DNA of 64,000 nucleotides from Prorocentrum cordatum (taxonomy: Eukaryota; Sar; Dinophyceae; Prorocentrales; Prorocentraceae). Position 1 is the first letter of the stretch; each line of letters starts with the position of its first letter. The notes under the pieces are model-generated. The model was not told the origin of the DNA and did no database searches. It was given only the letters and a program-made list of their open reading frames with translations. The position numbers and the translations under genes were made by a program. Below are positions 54,919 to 64,000 of the stretch, one piece after another. The DNA lies in NCBI GenBank assembly GCA_963575745.1, contig CAUYUJ010018482.1, positions 124,514 to 188,513 on the forward strand, given 5' to 3'.

Positions 54919-57168
54919 TCATTCTTTCTCTGTAAGTAATATTTTGCATACTTCCGGACATCCATCCAGTTTGGGAGGTTCTGCAACATGAGGTAAACCG
55001 TCGGGCCTCCGAGGCCCTATCAGTGGTTTCCATGGTTTCTTTGGAGGACATTGTACCGGAGTAACGGGAAAGATGAGCGAGTGTTCCAAGAGGTCCCTCC
55101 AGAGGTCTGCTTTCTTTGGCTCGAAATGTTTGGTCATCATATCTGCAATCTGCTCTTTTGTACCTACATATTTGAGCTCGATATGTTCGAGTTGGCATGT
55201 CTCGCATATCCAATCCAGGTTGATACGAAGAGTACGATGAAGATGACGAAGTGCTGGTGCACGTCCCTTTTGGACAATTTTGATCACGGCCTGGTTATCC
55301 TCGAGGACGATAAGACGCACTTTGGGAGACCTGATCTCCTGAGCTGGTGCTGGGTCCACGTGCAATACGGTACCCTCGTGGGATATCGCACGCCTCTTTG
55401 GAGGCGTAGGTAACTCCGTCTTCAGCGGTAGTTGCCTACGGCTAGGAGAAGATCCCCTTGCGGGGGGGGCCTTGCGAGGCGATGGCTTGCGCCTCTTTTT
55501 GGCGGCCAACGTCGGACACGTCGCCGTGTCGGCGCGTCCCTGGCAGCCCAGGCAAGCATTCTTCTCTTTGCATGTTTTGGCAACTCCAACCACGGCTTCC
55601 CAGAATGAGAATAGTGGTAGTCCTTCCAGTCGTAGTGCTGAGTCGAGAGCAACGATCTCGGATTCTGTAGATGAGTGCGATACAACCGTTTGTTTCTTAC
55701 ACACAGCGTTGACCGGGAAGAACGCATTAGGTCCAACAAGCGCGGCGAAGACGCCGGTAGTGGACTTGGAGGATGTAATGCAATCGGCGAACGAGGCGTC
55801 AGTGAAGAGCATGATGGATAACTTGTCTGACGAATCGCCTATCCATCCGTGTAAACAATGTGTACGCGTCGTTTTGATGTAGCATATCAATCGATGTAGA
55901 CGTTTATCACACGTGGTATTCCATTCGGTAGTTTCTCTGGCTAGCATACATACTGGATGTAGAAGATCGAAACGACAGCAACGTGCCAGGTAGAGAATCT
56001 TCATCAGTACACTCGTCGCGTCCTGGCCAAGGATGCCCTCATCGGAGTAATCGGAGTCAGTGAAGGAGGTGTCCTCGATGTCAGGGGTTTCGGCGTCAGG
56101 TAGGTCATCGTATGTGACTGGTATGGATTCTGTTGTAGTAGATGGTGTATCGACCGATCTTGCTGGGCTGGATGATCGTGGCTGTGCGTTGAGAACGCTA
56201 GTAGGTCTGGCGACCGACCCGGAAGATGCAGGCGATTTGGATCGCGAAGTCCTCGGCGAGTCGGACCGTTTCCGACGTGACCCAGGTCCCTGGGCGCGCT
56301 TGGAAGCGCATTCCAGGTACCGCTCAATGCACTGATCTGTAAAACCAAGCATATCATGTCGAATTCCACGAACTTGTTTGGCTGTATTGTAATCTTTTTC
56401 ACTGTGTACGGGCAACATAGGTCGGATGGTAGACATTCTTTTGTCGAAGATGTTCTGCGGTACATCGTACGCCTGTTGTCCACAGCCAAGATATTGCGCG
56501 TATGGAGTAGGTGGATCCAAGTCAATACCGCTTTTGCGGATATAATCCCAGCCAGCTTGTAGATTGTTAGCTGGTCCGGCTAATTTGAAGTCGTCCACAT
56601 ATACTGAAAGTATCAGTCCCAGCTTGTTGTGTCTCCATACGCATTCCCACCCTGGAATAGGGTCGAAACCAACGCTTTCCAAGCATGTGCGACACTTGCG
56701 TTCCCAAAAGACCCCTGCAAGAGGGTGTCCGTATAGTGCCAATCGTAATCGGCACACTGGATTTTTGCATTTTGACCAGGATGCCGGTTGGCGCCATTTG
56801 GGCATGGTGATCCAAGTATCAACTGGATCGATTCGCCCGTCGCCATATAATAATGCCTGCATGTAGGCTCCAGGTGCATCACTTTGTTCGCCTCCATATT
56901 GTGGCAATAATGCAGTAGCATCGCAAAGTTTGGAAGCCTCAATATGCGAAGCACTGGAAGCGGCGTCGGCGAATATGGCGGCCAAACCAGTTTCATATTT
57001 GCCTGTATTGCCCTGAACCACCACTCGGCCCTTGAATTTACGTAGATCAGGTGGAAGTTCCTCGTGTTTGACTGAAGATAGTTCCAAGATATTGAAGAAA
57101 TGAACTTTCATCCCAGTGCGAATAGCTAGCGACTCAATATCAGCACTTTCTGCAACAGTCTCCAACAT
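54919..57168 (-). CDS. Copia reverse transcriptase and RNase H
   Basis: 749 codons, uninterrupted from an ATG at 57168. RT: FKGRVVVQGN, SDAPGAYMQALL near 96-107 (motif A region), ALYGHPLAGVFWE at 144-156 and VYVDDFKLAG at 189-198 (catalytic Y-V-D-D, intact). A Ser/Arg/Pro-rich insertion fills about 288-380, before DATSVLMKILYLARCCRFD. RNase H: MLFTDASFADCITSSKSTTG from 453 (first Asp), HSSTESEIVALD at 498-509, then an extra 90-residue insert with CLGCQG. It resumes with VLEDNQAVIKI at 621, RHLHRTLRIN and GTKEQIADMMTKHF. All catalytic residues are present. The upstream connection in the same frame is broken by a TAA at 57199-57201. Confidence 0.92.
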   Translation of the reverse strand: MLETVAESADIESLAIRTGMKVHFFNILELSSVKHEELPPDLRKFKGRVVVQGNTGKYETGLAAIFADAASSASHIEASKLCDATALLPQYGGEQSDAPGAYMQALLYGDGRIDPVDTWITMPKWRQPASWSKCKNPVCRLRLALYGHPLAGVFWERKCRTCLESVGFDPIPGWECVWRHNKLGLILSVYVDDFKLAGPANNLQAGWDYIRKSGIDLDPPTPYAQYLGCGQQAYDVPQNIFDKRMSTIRPMLPVHSEKDYNTAKQVRGIRHDMLGFTDQCIERYLECASKRAQGPGSRRKRSDSPRTSRSKSPASSGSVARPTSVLNAQPRSSSPARSVDTPSTTTESIPVTYDDLPDAETPDIEDTSFTDSDYSDEGILGQDATSVLMKILYLARCCRFDLLHPVCMLARETTEWNTTCDKRLHRLICYIKTTRTHCLHGWIGDSSDKLSIMLFTDASFADCITSSKSTTGVFAALVGPNAFFPVNAVCKKQTVVSHSSTESEIVALDSALRLEGLPLFSFWEAVVGVAKTCKEKNACLGCQGRADTATCPTLAAKKRRKPSPRKAPPARGSSPSRRQLPLKTELPTPPKRRAISHEGTVLHVDPAPAQEIRSPKVRLIVLEDNQAVIKIVQKGRAPALRHLHRTLRINLDWICETCQLEHIELKYVGTKEQIADMMTKHFEPKKADLWRDLLEHSLIFPVTPVQCPPKKPWKPLIGPRRPDGLPHVAEPPKLDGCPEVCKILLTEKE

Positions 57169-57198
57169 CCACGTTTGTTTCTTCTCCAGTCGTTCGTA

Positions 57199-57700
57199 TT
57201 ATTTTCGTGGGGCTTCCTGTGCACGTGGTTCTGCGGCAACTTCTTTCTTATTCAGGCTTCTGGTAACTAGGGCCGGGCGTGCCCATGAGGAATCGGGAAT
57301 TTTGTCTCTGTGTGCCGGTGTATAGGTCGTCTCACGTGGCATAGTGGGTATTGCTACCGACTGGGTGAACTGGCGTATAAGCGGGTTCATGGTCCCAAAG
57401 TCGGTCCCCTCACTATCCACAAGTACCAAAGCACGTTCCTCTCCAGCGTGCTGTTGCGGGGTTTGGCGGTAGTACAGTACCGTAGTAATGTCACGTGGCC
57501 CACCAGGTAGTTTGGAATACAGTATTTCTTTGTTCGTCACGCCCTTGACGTTTTCGTCACGGATGACCGCTCCGTTGTCAGTGTCGTACGTAATCCTTCG
57601 TTCCACAGTATTCCATGTGGGTCCGCCGGCTGCAGTGGAACGGAAATTGTTGGCCTGTTTGTCCTGTCTTGTCCACACTCGGAAATGCAGCTCGGTCACG
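57199..57700 (-). pseudogene. Integrase-RT linker
   Basis: Frame-shifted continuation of the integrase ORF. Sense moves from the integrase frame to this frame between about 57,710 and 57,655 (FRVWTRQDKQANNFR). It then reads NTVERRITYDTDNGA, PRDITTVLYYRQTPQQHA and RPALVTRSLNKKEVAAEP to a TAA at 57199. The codons after the TAA (YERLEKKQTWMLETV) run straight into the RT frame and match the usual start of copia RT, so the TAA is a nonsense change inside the polyprotein. This linker is of the kind found between integrase and RT in long copia elements. Confidence 0.6.
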
Positions 57701-59782
57701 AATCTCACGAGCTCGTTTAACGTCTTCGGCGTACTCGATTTCTTTCTTCTGTTGTCCACGAGATAAGGTTTTCCAATGCTCTGGAAGAATGTGATCAGGA
57801 CGCGTAGTAGTCTGCACACGTGTCTCGCGGCCACGGACCACCATTTTGCCATCTGGCGTTATTTTTGGAAGCTCATAGAATCGAACCAGGCCGGTCCATG
57901 GCTCGCTCAACTCCCTGTGGTCGTTGGCGCTGACACCGTCCCAAACATCGCGAAAGTCACTTTCTCCTTCAAAAGTAGAAGTCGTCTTGAAATCTCGTGT
58001 CACGTCGAGTTGATCAACAGGTACAGGTATGTTCATGACGTCGTCCGTCGGAATGAACAATTTCTTGCGTGGAGTACGTATATGTCTGATGACGCAATAT
58101 CCGCGCTGTTCCCAATAGTCGGGCTCCGGCGCTGGTGCAGCAACTTCAGAGGCCGATGCGTGGATATCAGCGGTGTTGTCTTCCGTTGTCATCATCGATG
58201 GGTCATCCCATTCTTTAGGGTAGGAAAGTGGAGGATCGGGCATTGATTTGTCGCCCAAGGGGCGAGAGGTAGATGCCTTGACCTCGTCGTGTGCCTCAGG
58301 GTTGTGGTGTCGCAGAGTACCTTCTTTCACTGGGTAGGTGAACTTGCCATCAGGGATGATGATGTCTTTGACTCTGTGCACGTGACACAGTTCCCCATCG
58401 GGGTTCTTGGCGTATGTAGCCGTGTCCAAGACAAGATAGTCACCTGACCATCGTCCACCAGAGTGTAAATGGTAACCCATGAATAACCCTTCCCGAGCAT
58501 TTTCTTTGAACTTTGCAGTCTCGTTATTAATCTCGGGGTTGAGGCATTTCCAGAAGATCCGAGCACCGAATGGGATGCGGTGCCCGGGAAAACTTTCACC
58601 AAAACGTATTTCATGAGCTGTCTTATCGACATGCTCCTCGCTGAGGGCAGCTACGCCCGTGGATGTATGCACAAAATAATGTCCACAGCAGAAGGCTTGC
58701 ATGGCCTCTTTCCACCAGTCGTGTCCCAGACCAGACATATGTAACACAGCTCTCGTACCGAGAATGACAATCTTGACGATACGCTCGATCAATCCATTCG
58801 TTTGCGGACGATGCGGCGTACTAGTGTCATGTCTCCATCCCAGTTTGTCTGTATAGATATGCTTCACCTCATCGTTCGCGGCGATGAACTGTTGAAAGGA
58901 TGCCTTTGTGGTAGCTGCGTCTTTGTGTAGTGCTGGGTAAGCCATGAAGATGCCGGTGTATCTATCCAGGACAACAAGTGCATACTTGTCGCCGTGCTTA
59001 TCTGCGGCATCGTCTTTGGCCACGACGATATGGTCGGCGGTCAGAGCTTCCCCAAACTTCTTCGGGATGAAAGCTTCGTAGGCTGTATCCTCGTCGGCGG
59101 GGTCTGCCGGTGGATGTGGTTTGCGCTGTCGTCGACACGGAGCATTCTGCGCCATCGTGCGAGAACAAATCTCACAGTCAGGGTGTTCTGGACTGTGGGT
59201 CATGTAATGCATCGGGTCAATTGGTTTCTTCTGTCTGCTTGGAAGAACGCGATCATTGTCGTGGTGCACTAGTGTGAGCGTCTCCGTCGATATGTCGGTA
59301 TCTGCTTGAGCTGTATCTGCTAGCCCCCCGCATGTTGGAGGAGAACACTGCGTCTGAGACGTATTCGAGTCGGTGGGCGTGTCCACGTTAGGCTCGGCGT
59401 TATTTGTGTCGGGAGGTTCTTCGACCGTGGCGGTCCGTGCTCCTCCTCCCTCGCCGACATGTAGTCCTTTGGGGCAGGTCCCTCTGTGGGGCCGTAGCTC
59501 ATCTGCAGTTGTTGACTGCTCTGTAGTTTTGCAGCACCAACATATGTCGTTGCAGCGGGCGGATGAACGCTTGCGCTGACGACGTCGGGGTGCTGACGAA
59601 GTGCATAGACGTGGTGGTGGTATCAGTGTCAGGTCGTCGGGTCGCAATTCTGGAACTCTATTGTTGACTGGAATCTTATACCATTGGCCCCGCGGATCCT
59701 GAAGCAAGTAGCCCAGCTCAGGATCCCAAAGCTGCCGAAAGCCGTCAACCTCGATCAATTTCCCAACTGATAGTAAAGATGG
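57660..59782 (-). pseudogene. GAG-pre-integrase and integrase
   Basis: It runs in the same frame as Gag-protease after a TGA at 59783. It reads PSLLSVGKLIEVDGFRQLW (GAG-pre-integrase), a CNDICWCC cluster near 69-76, then HYMTHSPEHPDCEIC near 184-198 (H-x-H / C-x2-C zinc domain). The DDE core follows: ALTADHIVVAK (first Asp, about 242), HIYTDKLGW (second Asp, about 304) and QTNGLIERIV (Glu, about 325). Only 20 residues separate the second Asp and the Glu, against about 35 normally, so some 15 residues are missing in frame. After the core come RAVLHMSGLGHDWWKEAM and a C-terminal region with GARIFWK and FMGYHLHSGGRW, as expected for copia. The 5' break is a stop and the 3' break a frameshift, so this copy is not functional. 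Confidence 0.85.
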
Positions 59783-61504
59783 TCAGTCTGGCAGGGCAAG
59801 GGCTGAACTATGTAAGCCAACCTCGGGTAGCCGTATGTCGTAGTGCTCGTTGACAATACGATCACCATTGGCGGTTTCCAAAATATGCTCTTCGCGAATA
59901 GATATGCGATCCGAGTCGGTCTGCGTCAGTTCGTGTTTACCCTGAATATGATGCGCAGAACCACTGTCGAGAACCCAAGATCGTGTCAATGCAGCGGTCG
60001 AGCGTGGTGGGTCGACTTGCATCGTCGTCGTCTTCGTCTGGACTGTCTTTGATGACTGCTGGACAGCGTCATCGTATTCTCGGGTCGCAGTTGGTGTGAC
60101 CACCGACTCCTTGTTGTGTCGGTAGTCATATGGATCTTTGTACCATAGCTGTGCCTCTTTTTGACATTCTCGTAGAGCGTCTGCACTTTGATCCCACCAC
60201 CGTTGTGGTAGCGGGTCTGGTACATTGACAACGTCACTCTCGTTCGGCATCTCCTTCCATTTGTCCAATCTGGCCCTGCCAGATACGGTATGTAGGTAGT
60301 ATTCCACATTACGTGTGTCGAAGCGTATCCGACGGCGTGTTTTGGTAGATGCCGTAGTGACCTTAGTGTTGGCCATGAAGGTCTTATCACGAATGACGTA
60401 ACTGCGGTCGGAACGGCGTGAACGTCGATAGTTGGCAGGAGAACGTGCTCTGGCGTGGGGAGAACCACGGGACGAACCACGGCTCGGGGAACGTCTGCCA
60501 CGTCCTTTGCCACTGCCATAAGATCTATCACGGCCGCGTGGGCTGCCACGTCCGCCGCCACGGTTGTCTCGTCCTCGGGAGGTAGATCTCGAAGATCTGT
60601 CGTATCGACTTCTCGATTGACTGCGAGAGTCTGGGGATCTCCTAGATGTTGAACGAGATCGGTCGTATTGGCGTCGGTCGTCACGTCCATGTCGCGAGTC
60701 GTTTGCGTAGCGGAACCCCCCGCGTTGTGAAGAACGTTGGCTTCCTGATCCGCGGGATGGTGATCGGCCACGACTATCCTGACTGGAGGTCCGTGGTCGA
60801 CTCGGGCTTCGCTCGGGAGTCTTCGCACCAGGTGTAAGATGAGCGTATTTGCATTTGCCGCCCTTGGGGCACTTGTTCTGTGCGAAGTCTTTACACTGTG
60901 CAACGTGTGGAAAGTTGCACTTGTCGCCTCTGGTGCATGTGTTGCGCTTGGCGAACTCGAAGCAAAATGGTTTCGATGCTGGCTTCTTGTGATTCGCAGG
61001 AGTTGACACGCTGCGGCGGGAGTTGCCACCAGCTGTCGATGCTCTGGAAGATTTGTTGTTCTTCCAATCCCTGGAATCTGTATGCAAAGCCTTGCACCGT
61101 TCACCATTGCGACAATTGCCTTTCTTCCAGGCAGCGCACACATTGACTTGAGAACGTGTCTCATGTTCGTACCGTAACTTATTCTGATTATTCTCCAATT
61201 GTTTGAGCTCCAGTACGTCCAGGACGCGCTGTCGGAGCCAATCATAGGTACGATTCGGGTCGCTGATCTTCATGCGCTGGTACTCGTACATGTCTTGTTT
61301 CATCCAGGCATGTCTCCGAATCTGTGTACGAAACAGAGATTCCAAGATCTTTGGATCGGGTGCTTCCCGGCACTCCAATAGTAAAGCGTCCCAGTCAGTA
61401 ATAAAACGTTGCAAATCTGCATCTCTCATCCTCAGTTCTTTAAGGCGCTCACAGTCGTGCAGGTCGTCATCAACCTCTGTCACTTTGTAGGACTGTAGGA
61501 TGTG
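59783..61504 (-). pseudogene. Gag C-terminal region with three CCCH zinc fingers, and aspartic protease
   Basis: Open from the codon after TAG 61505 to TGA 59783 (about 570 codons). Counting from 61483, residues 1-110 are helical Gag-like sequence (LQRFITDWDALLLECREA, DWLRQRVLDVLELKQLEN). Three CCCH fingers follow at 116-134, 174-193 and 197-215, spaced C-x7/8-C-x5-C-x3-H. Residues 220-365 are Arg/Ser-rich with RSPSRG-type repeats. At 503-513 stands WVLDSGSAHHI, the aspartic protease active site of copia, followed by ILETANGDRIV. CCCH fingers replace the usual single CCHC knuckle of copia Gag, which suggests a different RNA-binding mode. The TGA at its end lies inside the GAG-pre-integrase motif and must once have been a sense codon. 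Confidence 0.8.
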
Positions 61505-61507
61505 CTA

Positions 61508-63678
61508 GTATATCTGGCGTCCTTTGAGCATGCGTCCTGATTTGTGCTCTCTGGTTTCGATGAGCCTGATTTGGTAGCGCAAGTCTGAGGATAAGATGTC
61601 GCTCACAGCGGTAGCGAGTTTGCAATCGATGCTCTCAAAATCTCCACTGTCTTGTAAGTCCTCGAAGGTACACTCGGGCTGTTCAGCCACGCATAGGAAG
61701 GCATATGCTTTGGATGGTCGCCCTGAGGCAGCGCCAAAGTTCTTCCGTACCTTTTGCTGCCACTCGAGCAGCTGTGTAATCTTAGGCAAGACAGGGACTC
61801 AGACGGTGTCTGACTCCTTGATAGGAGTAGTAGTATTGACCGAAACCGCAGACAATGGTTGTGAGGGTATCGGTACACCGTCATTAGTCGGTTCTGTGCG
61901 CACAGGAGACACATGGCGTGTCTGTGCAGAAGCTGCCGCGGAGGCTGCTCCTGGTGACGTACGTCGTTGTTGTCCTGCAGAAGCTTGTGGTGCTTCGGCG
62001 GACGCTGCCGTCGGCCTGCGCAGGTCGGTTGCAGGTCGAAGGTGGAGACTGGTGTCGTTGGTGTGGTCGATCAGCTGATTCGTCCAGCTCGTCATGTCTT
62101 CGTGTATTTGGGCCACCTTTTGGCGTGTGTACTCATCAGTATCCCGAGAACGTTGTGAGTACCGATCAAGTCGTTGCTCGCAGGCTCGGAGACGGGCGCC
62201 TTGTGCCTCCATCTCGCTTTCCAGACGTGCGAGGTGCCCCTCAACACGTACCTTCTCAGTATCTCTCTCACGAATAACCTGGGATAGCTCCAACTGCGTG
62301 TGGTCCGCCGCCTTCTCAACATCCTGCAACCTGTCAGTGAGGCGGGCGAAATCGTAAACCGCGGGAGGAGAATCCAGCTGATCAGTCTGGGCTCGTCCGA
62401 CACGCAACTCTGCCAGGGCGTCCTATACACCAGGAAAACGCTGCTCGATTTCAGAGATCCGGTTAGCGAGTGGCTGCACGACAGCGTTGGTCGCATCAAG
62501 CTGTTGAGTGATGACTCTCTCAGTACGCTGCAACATGTCGGTCAGGTTCGACGAGTTGGTGTGCGCTTCGTTGCGAAGCGTCGCCGTAGTGTGGTCTATG
62601 TGGGATCGAAGATCATTGATCTGAGACTGAACGTCGCCACGGTCGGTGGCCTCGGTTGGTGTTGGTCGATTGCGGAGCTGGTCGTGGATCTCATCGTGTA
62701 GGATCCTGACTGCTGAAACGCCTGTGTCGCGTACGAGCACAAGCTATTGCTCCATCTGCGCTAGGTAGTTGCGCAGGTTCTCGACCATCGCCGTTCGTTC
62801 ACCTGAGTGTGACACCTCACGATCAACCTGGTACTGCAGCTCGCCTATGATGCGTCGATCTTCGGCAATCCTGGAATCGATGATCCCTAAGGCGCCGTCA
62901 AGATCTTGGCGCATGGCTGCAGCATTGGCAGCGTTCGTCTGAACGCTCTGCAGTAGTCCAGAGTATTGCCTGGACACGAAGGTTTCAACCTGGTCTCTGA
63001 GCTCAGCTATTTCGCCTGCGGCGGACGTCTCCGCCAGCTGGTCGTCTGAGATGGAGAGGTGGGGAGCATAGGCTTCCCTCTGCCCCCTCTCGCAAGGAGT
63101 GCTTGGCCTCTGAGAGGCTGTACGCGGGCTCGACCTACTCTCGCCGCATGGGCCTGGGGCCCCACGACGGCTGCGCGCGGACGAGCTGCGACTAGGACCG
63201 TGTGTGTGTGGTGTCTCATCCGATGATACCTTGGGATACTGCGTCTGCGGCTGTGCCGCCACTGGTCTACTGAGTTCCTCGAAGGTGGCTACGTGCTCCG
63301 CAACAGGAACGGTCGCAGGGCTGGGGGTACCAGCACCTGAGGTCCATCGGCGGTTAGCGCGAAAGCGCCCTGGAGTATCAGGACCAGTGAGGCTTTCGCC
63401 TGACGCAGTTGGGATTGCTCCCGACTGAGGAGGAGATGGAGGATCGAAGGTAGGCGTGTGAAACTCCTTCCTTCCTGTTCCTACTCCTTCTCCTGCCCCC
63501 CCGCGGGCGGCGCTGCGGTGAAGTTCAGCAGCTAGACGCGCCTCGGGTCCGTCGGAGCTGGGGGGGGTACCTGGGACACCAACACAGTCCGCACTAAGGC
63601 TCTCCAACTCATCACCGAGCCGTCGCGCCGTCGGAGAGCTCGGACGCGAGGCCCCGATGGACCCCTTTTACGGCGCAT
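61508..63678 (-). pseudogene. Gag N-terminal region, long coiled coil with four in-frame stops
   Basis: From about 63600 a single frame reads some 700 codons with stops only at 62744 (TAG), 62423 (TAG), 61799 (TGA) and 61505 (TAG). Heptad-type helices run straight across the first two stops (GEIAELRDQVETFVSRQYSG, VQSQINDLRSHIDH, RISEIEQRF, DALAELRVGR, LARLESEMEAQGARLRACEQ). The N-terminal 160 residues are Pro/Ser/Arg-rich. There is no in-frame ATG at the 5' end. An ATG at 63678 lies in another frame that could join this one through a G8 run at 63560-63567, so a homopolymer indel is a likely cause. A long coiled coil is expected for Gag assembly. Confidence 0.65.
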
Positions 63679-63739
63679 GCGCCGCTTGGGTTCCATCGAG
63701 GCCGCGTGCGAGGTCGCGACGCGGGGTCCGATGAACGGT

Positions 63740-63761
63740 GAGCTTTAAAGGGCTGATAACC
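63740..63761 (-). other. Candidate primer-binding site
   Basis: Directly inside the 5' LTR the element strand reads GGTTATCAGCCC. It resembles the TGGTATCAG site for initiator tRNA-Met used by plant copia elements, with one extra T. The match is short, so this is tentative. Confidence 0.35.
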
Positions 63762-63958
63762 TGTGTATGGGGTTGAAGTACAAGGGTACAGAACCCCTGA
63801 TCCGCTGGTAGAGGGAAGGAGGGATAGATGGATGTCTTTCCCTCCTGCACGATCAAAAGTCTGATCGATCTGCCCCAATACCTGAGCCAAACGGCCAGGC
63901 GCAGGAGAGGTGAGGATAAGGAGTATTATATGAGGGTATTACACGGGTTCTATCCACA
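63762..63958 (-). repeat. 5' LTR of the giant element, 197 bp
   Basis: 190 of 197 positions match 45015-45211 by eye. TG...CA ends and the TATA-like ATATAATA in the element orientation are retained. Confidence 0.95.
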
Positions 63959-63963
63959 AGGAC
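63959..63963. repeat. Target-site duplication AGGAC, right
   Basis: Identical to 45010-45014. The remaining bases to 64000 are flanking DNA. Confidence 0.95.
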
Positions 63964-64000
63964 TCCCGATTTCGGCGCTCACGACAATGCTCAAGCATCC

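Larger units (their letters stand above)
45015..63958 (-). mobile_element. Giant Ty1/copia-type LTR retrotransposon, 18,944 bp, with cargo ORFs
   Basis: Both LTRs, both TG/CA termini and a perfect 5-bp target duplication (AGGAC at 45010-45014 and 63959-63963) are present, so the insertion is complete. The sense strand is minus. The order Gag, protease, integrase, RT, RNase H is that of Ty1/copia. Gag-pol occupies about 63.7-54.9 kb. The remaining 9.7 kb, still between the LTRs, holds further coding blocks including a Tpt1/KptA-like enzyme. The LTRs differ at 7 of 197 positions, six of them transitions. Stops and a few frame changes punctuate the coding blocks, so the copy is probably inactive. 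Confidence 0.95.

Noticed and set aside
45938-62746. A variant genetic code in which TAG and TGA are sense
   Set aside because: TAA also occurs, frameshifts are present too, and the number of stops fits the LTR divergence. Dinoflagellates use the standard nuclear code.

Overview
The window looks like dinoflagellate nuclear DNA. The grounds are several kilobases of perfect and degenerate trinucleotide arrays, GC-rich filler, 5'-truncated LINEs with an FVDDL-type reverse transcriptase box, a Ty1/copia element of dinoflagellate style, MITE and introner-like palindromes, and at most two short host-like exons. No spliced-leader gene, rRNA, tRNA or complete host gene was found, and the species cannot be named from this.

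Layout. 1-11.4 kb is mostly simple repeats (TCC, TCA, TTA, TAG, ACT), a GGGTAA hexamer array, two paralogous blocks of a ~140-bp satellite, and minisatellites, with one truncated LINE fragment (0.6-2.7 kb). 11.4-19 kb holds a second LINE fragment, GC-rich unassigned DNA, a 162-bp mobile element with a target duplication, and one exon of a cyclic-nucleotide-binding protein abutting a palindromic element. 19-27.5 kb is satellites and microsatellites, a tandem ~1.02-kb repeat with a membrane-type ORF, a short host-like exon, and a dispersed family joined to (CA)n. 27.6-31.9 kb is a near full-length but mutated LINE (ORF1, endonuclease, reverse transcriptase) carrying a second copy of the 162-bp element. 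35.1-38.7 kb is a decayed RT-bearing element between ~195-bp direct repeats. 39.4-45 kb is minisatellites, a CAGGG MITE, an assembly gap and two palindromic elements.

45.0-64.0 kb is one object: an 18,944-bp LTR retrotransposon on the minus strand, with 197-bp LTRs beginning TG and ending CA (190/197 identical by eye) and a perfect 5-bp target duplication (AGGAC). It encodes a coiled-coil Gag, three CCCH zinc fingers, aspartic protease, integrase, and copia reverse transcriptase/RNase H. After pol come about 9.7 kb holding at least four further coding blocks. One of these reads as a Tpt1/KptA RNA 2'-phosphotransferase with all four signature motifs. Most blocks keep long frames across single stop codons, as expected for an element decaying since insertion.

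The most interesting system here is that giant element with its captured RNA-repair-type enzyme. Next are the 162-bp element, which inserted in frame into the LINE endonuclease, and the palindromic family lying exactly at an exon edge.
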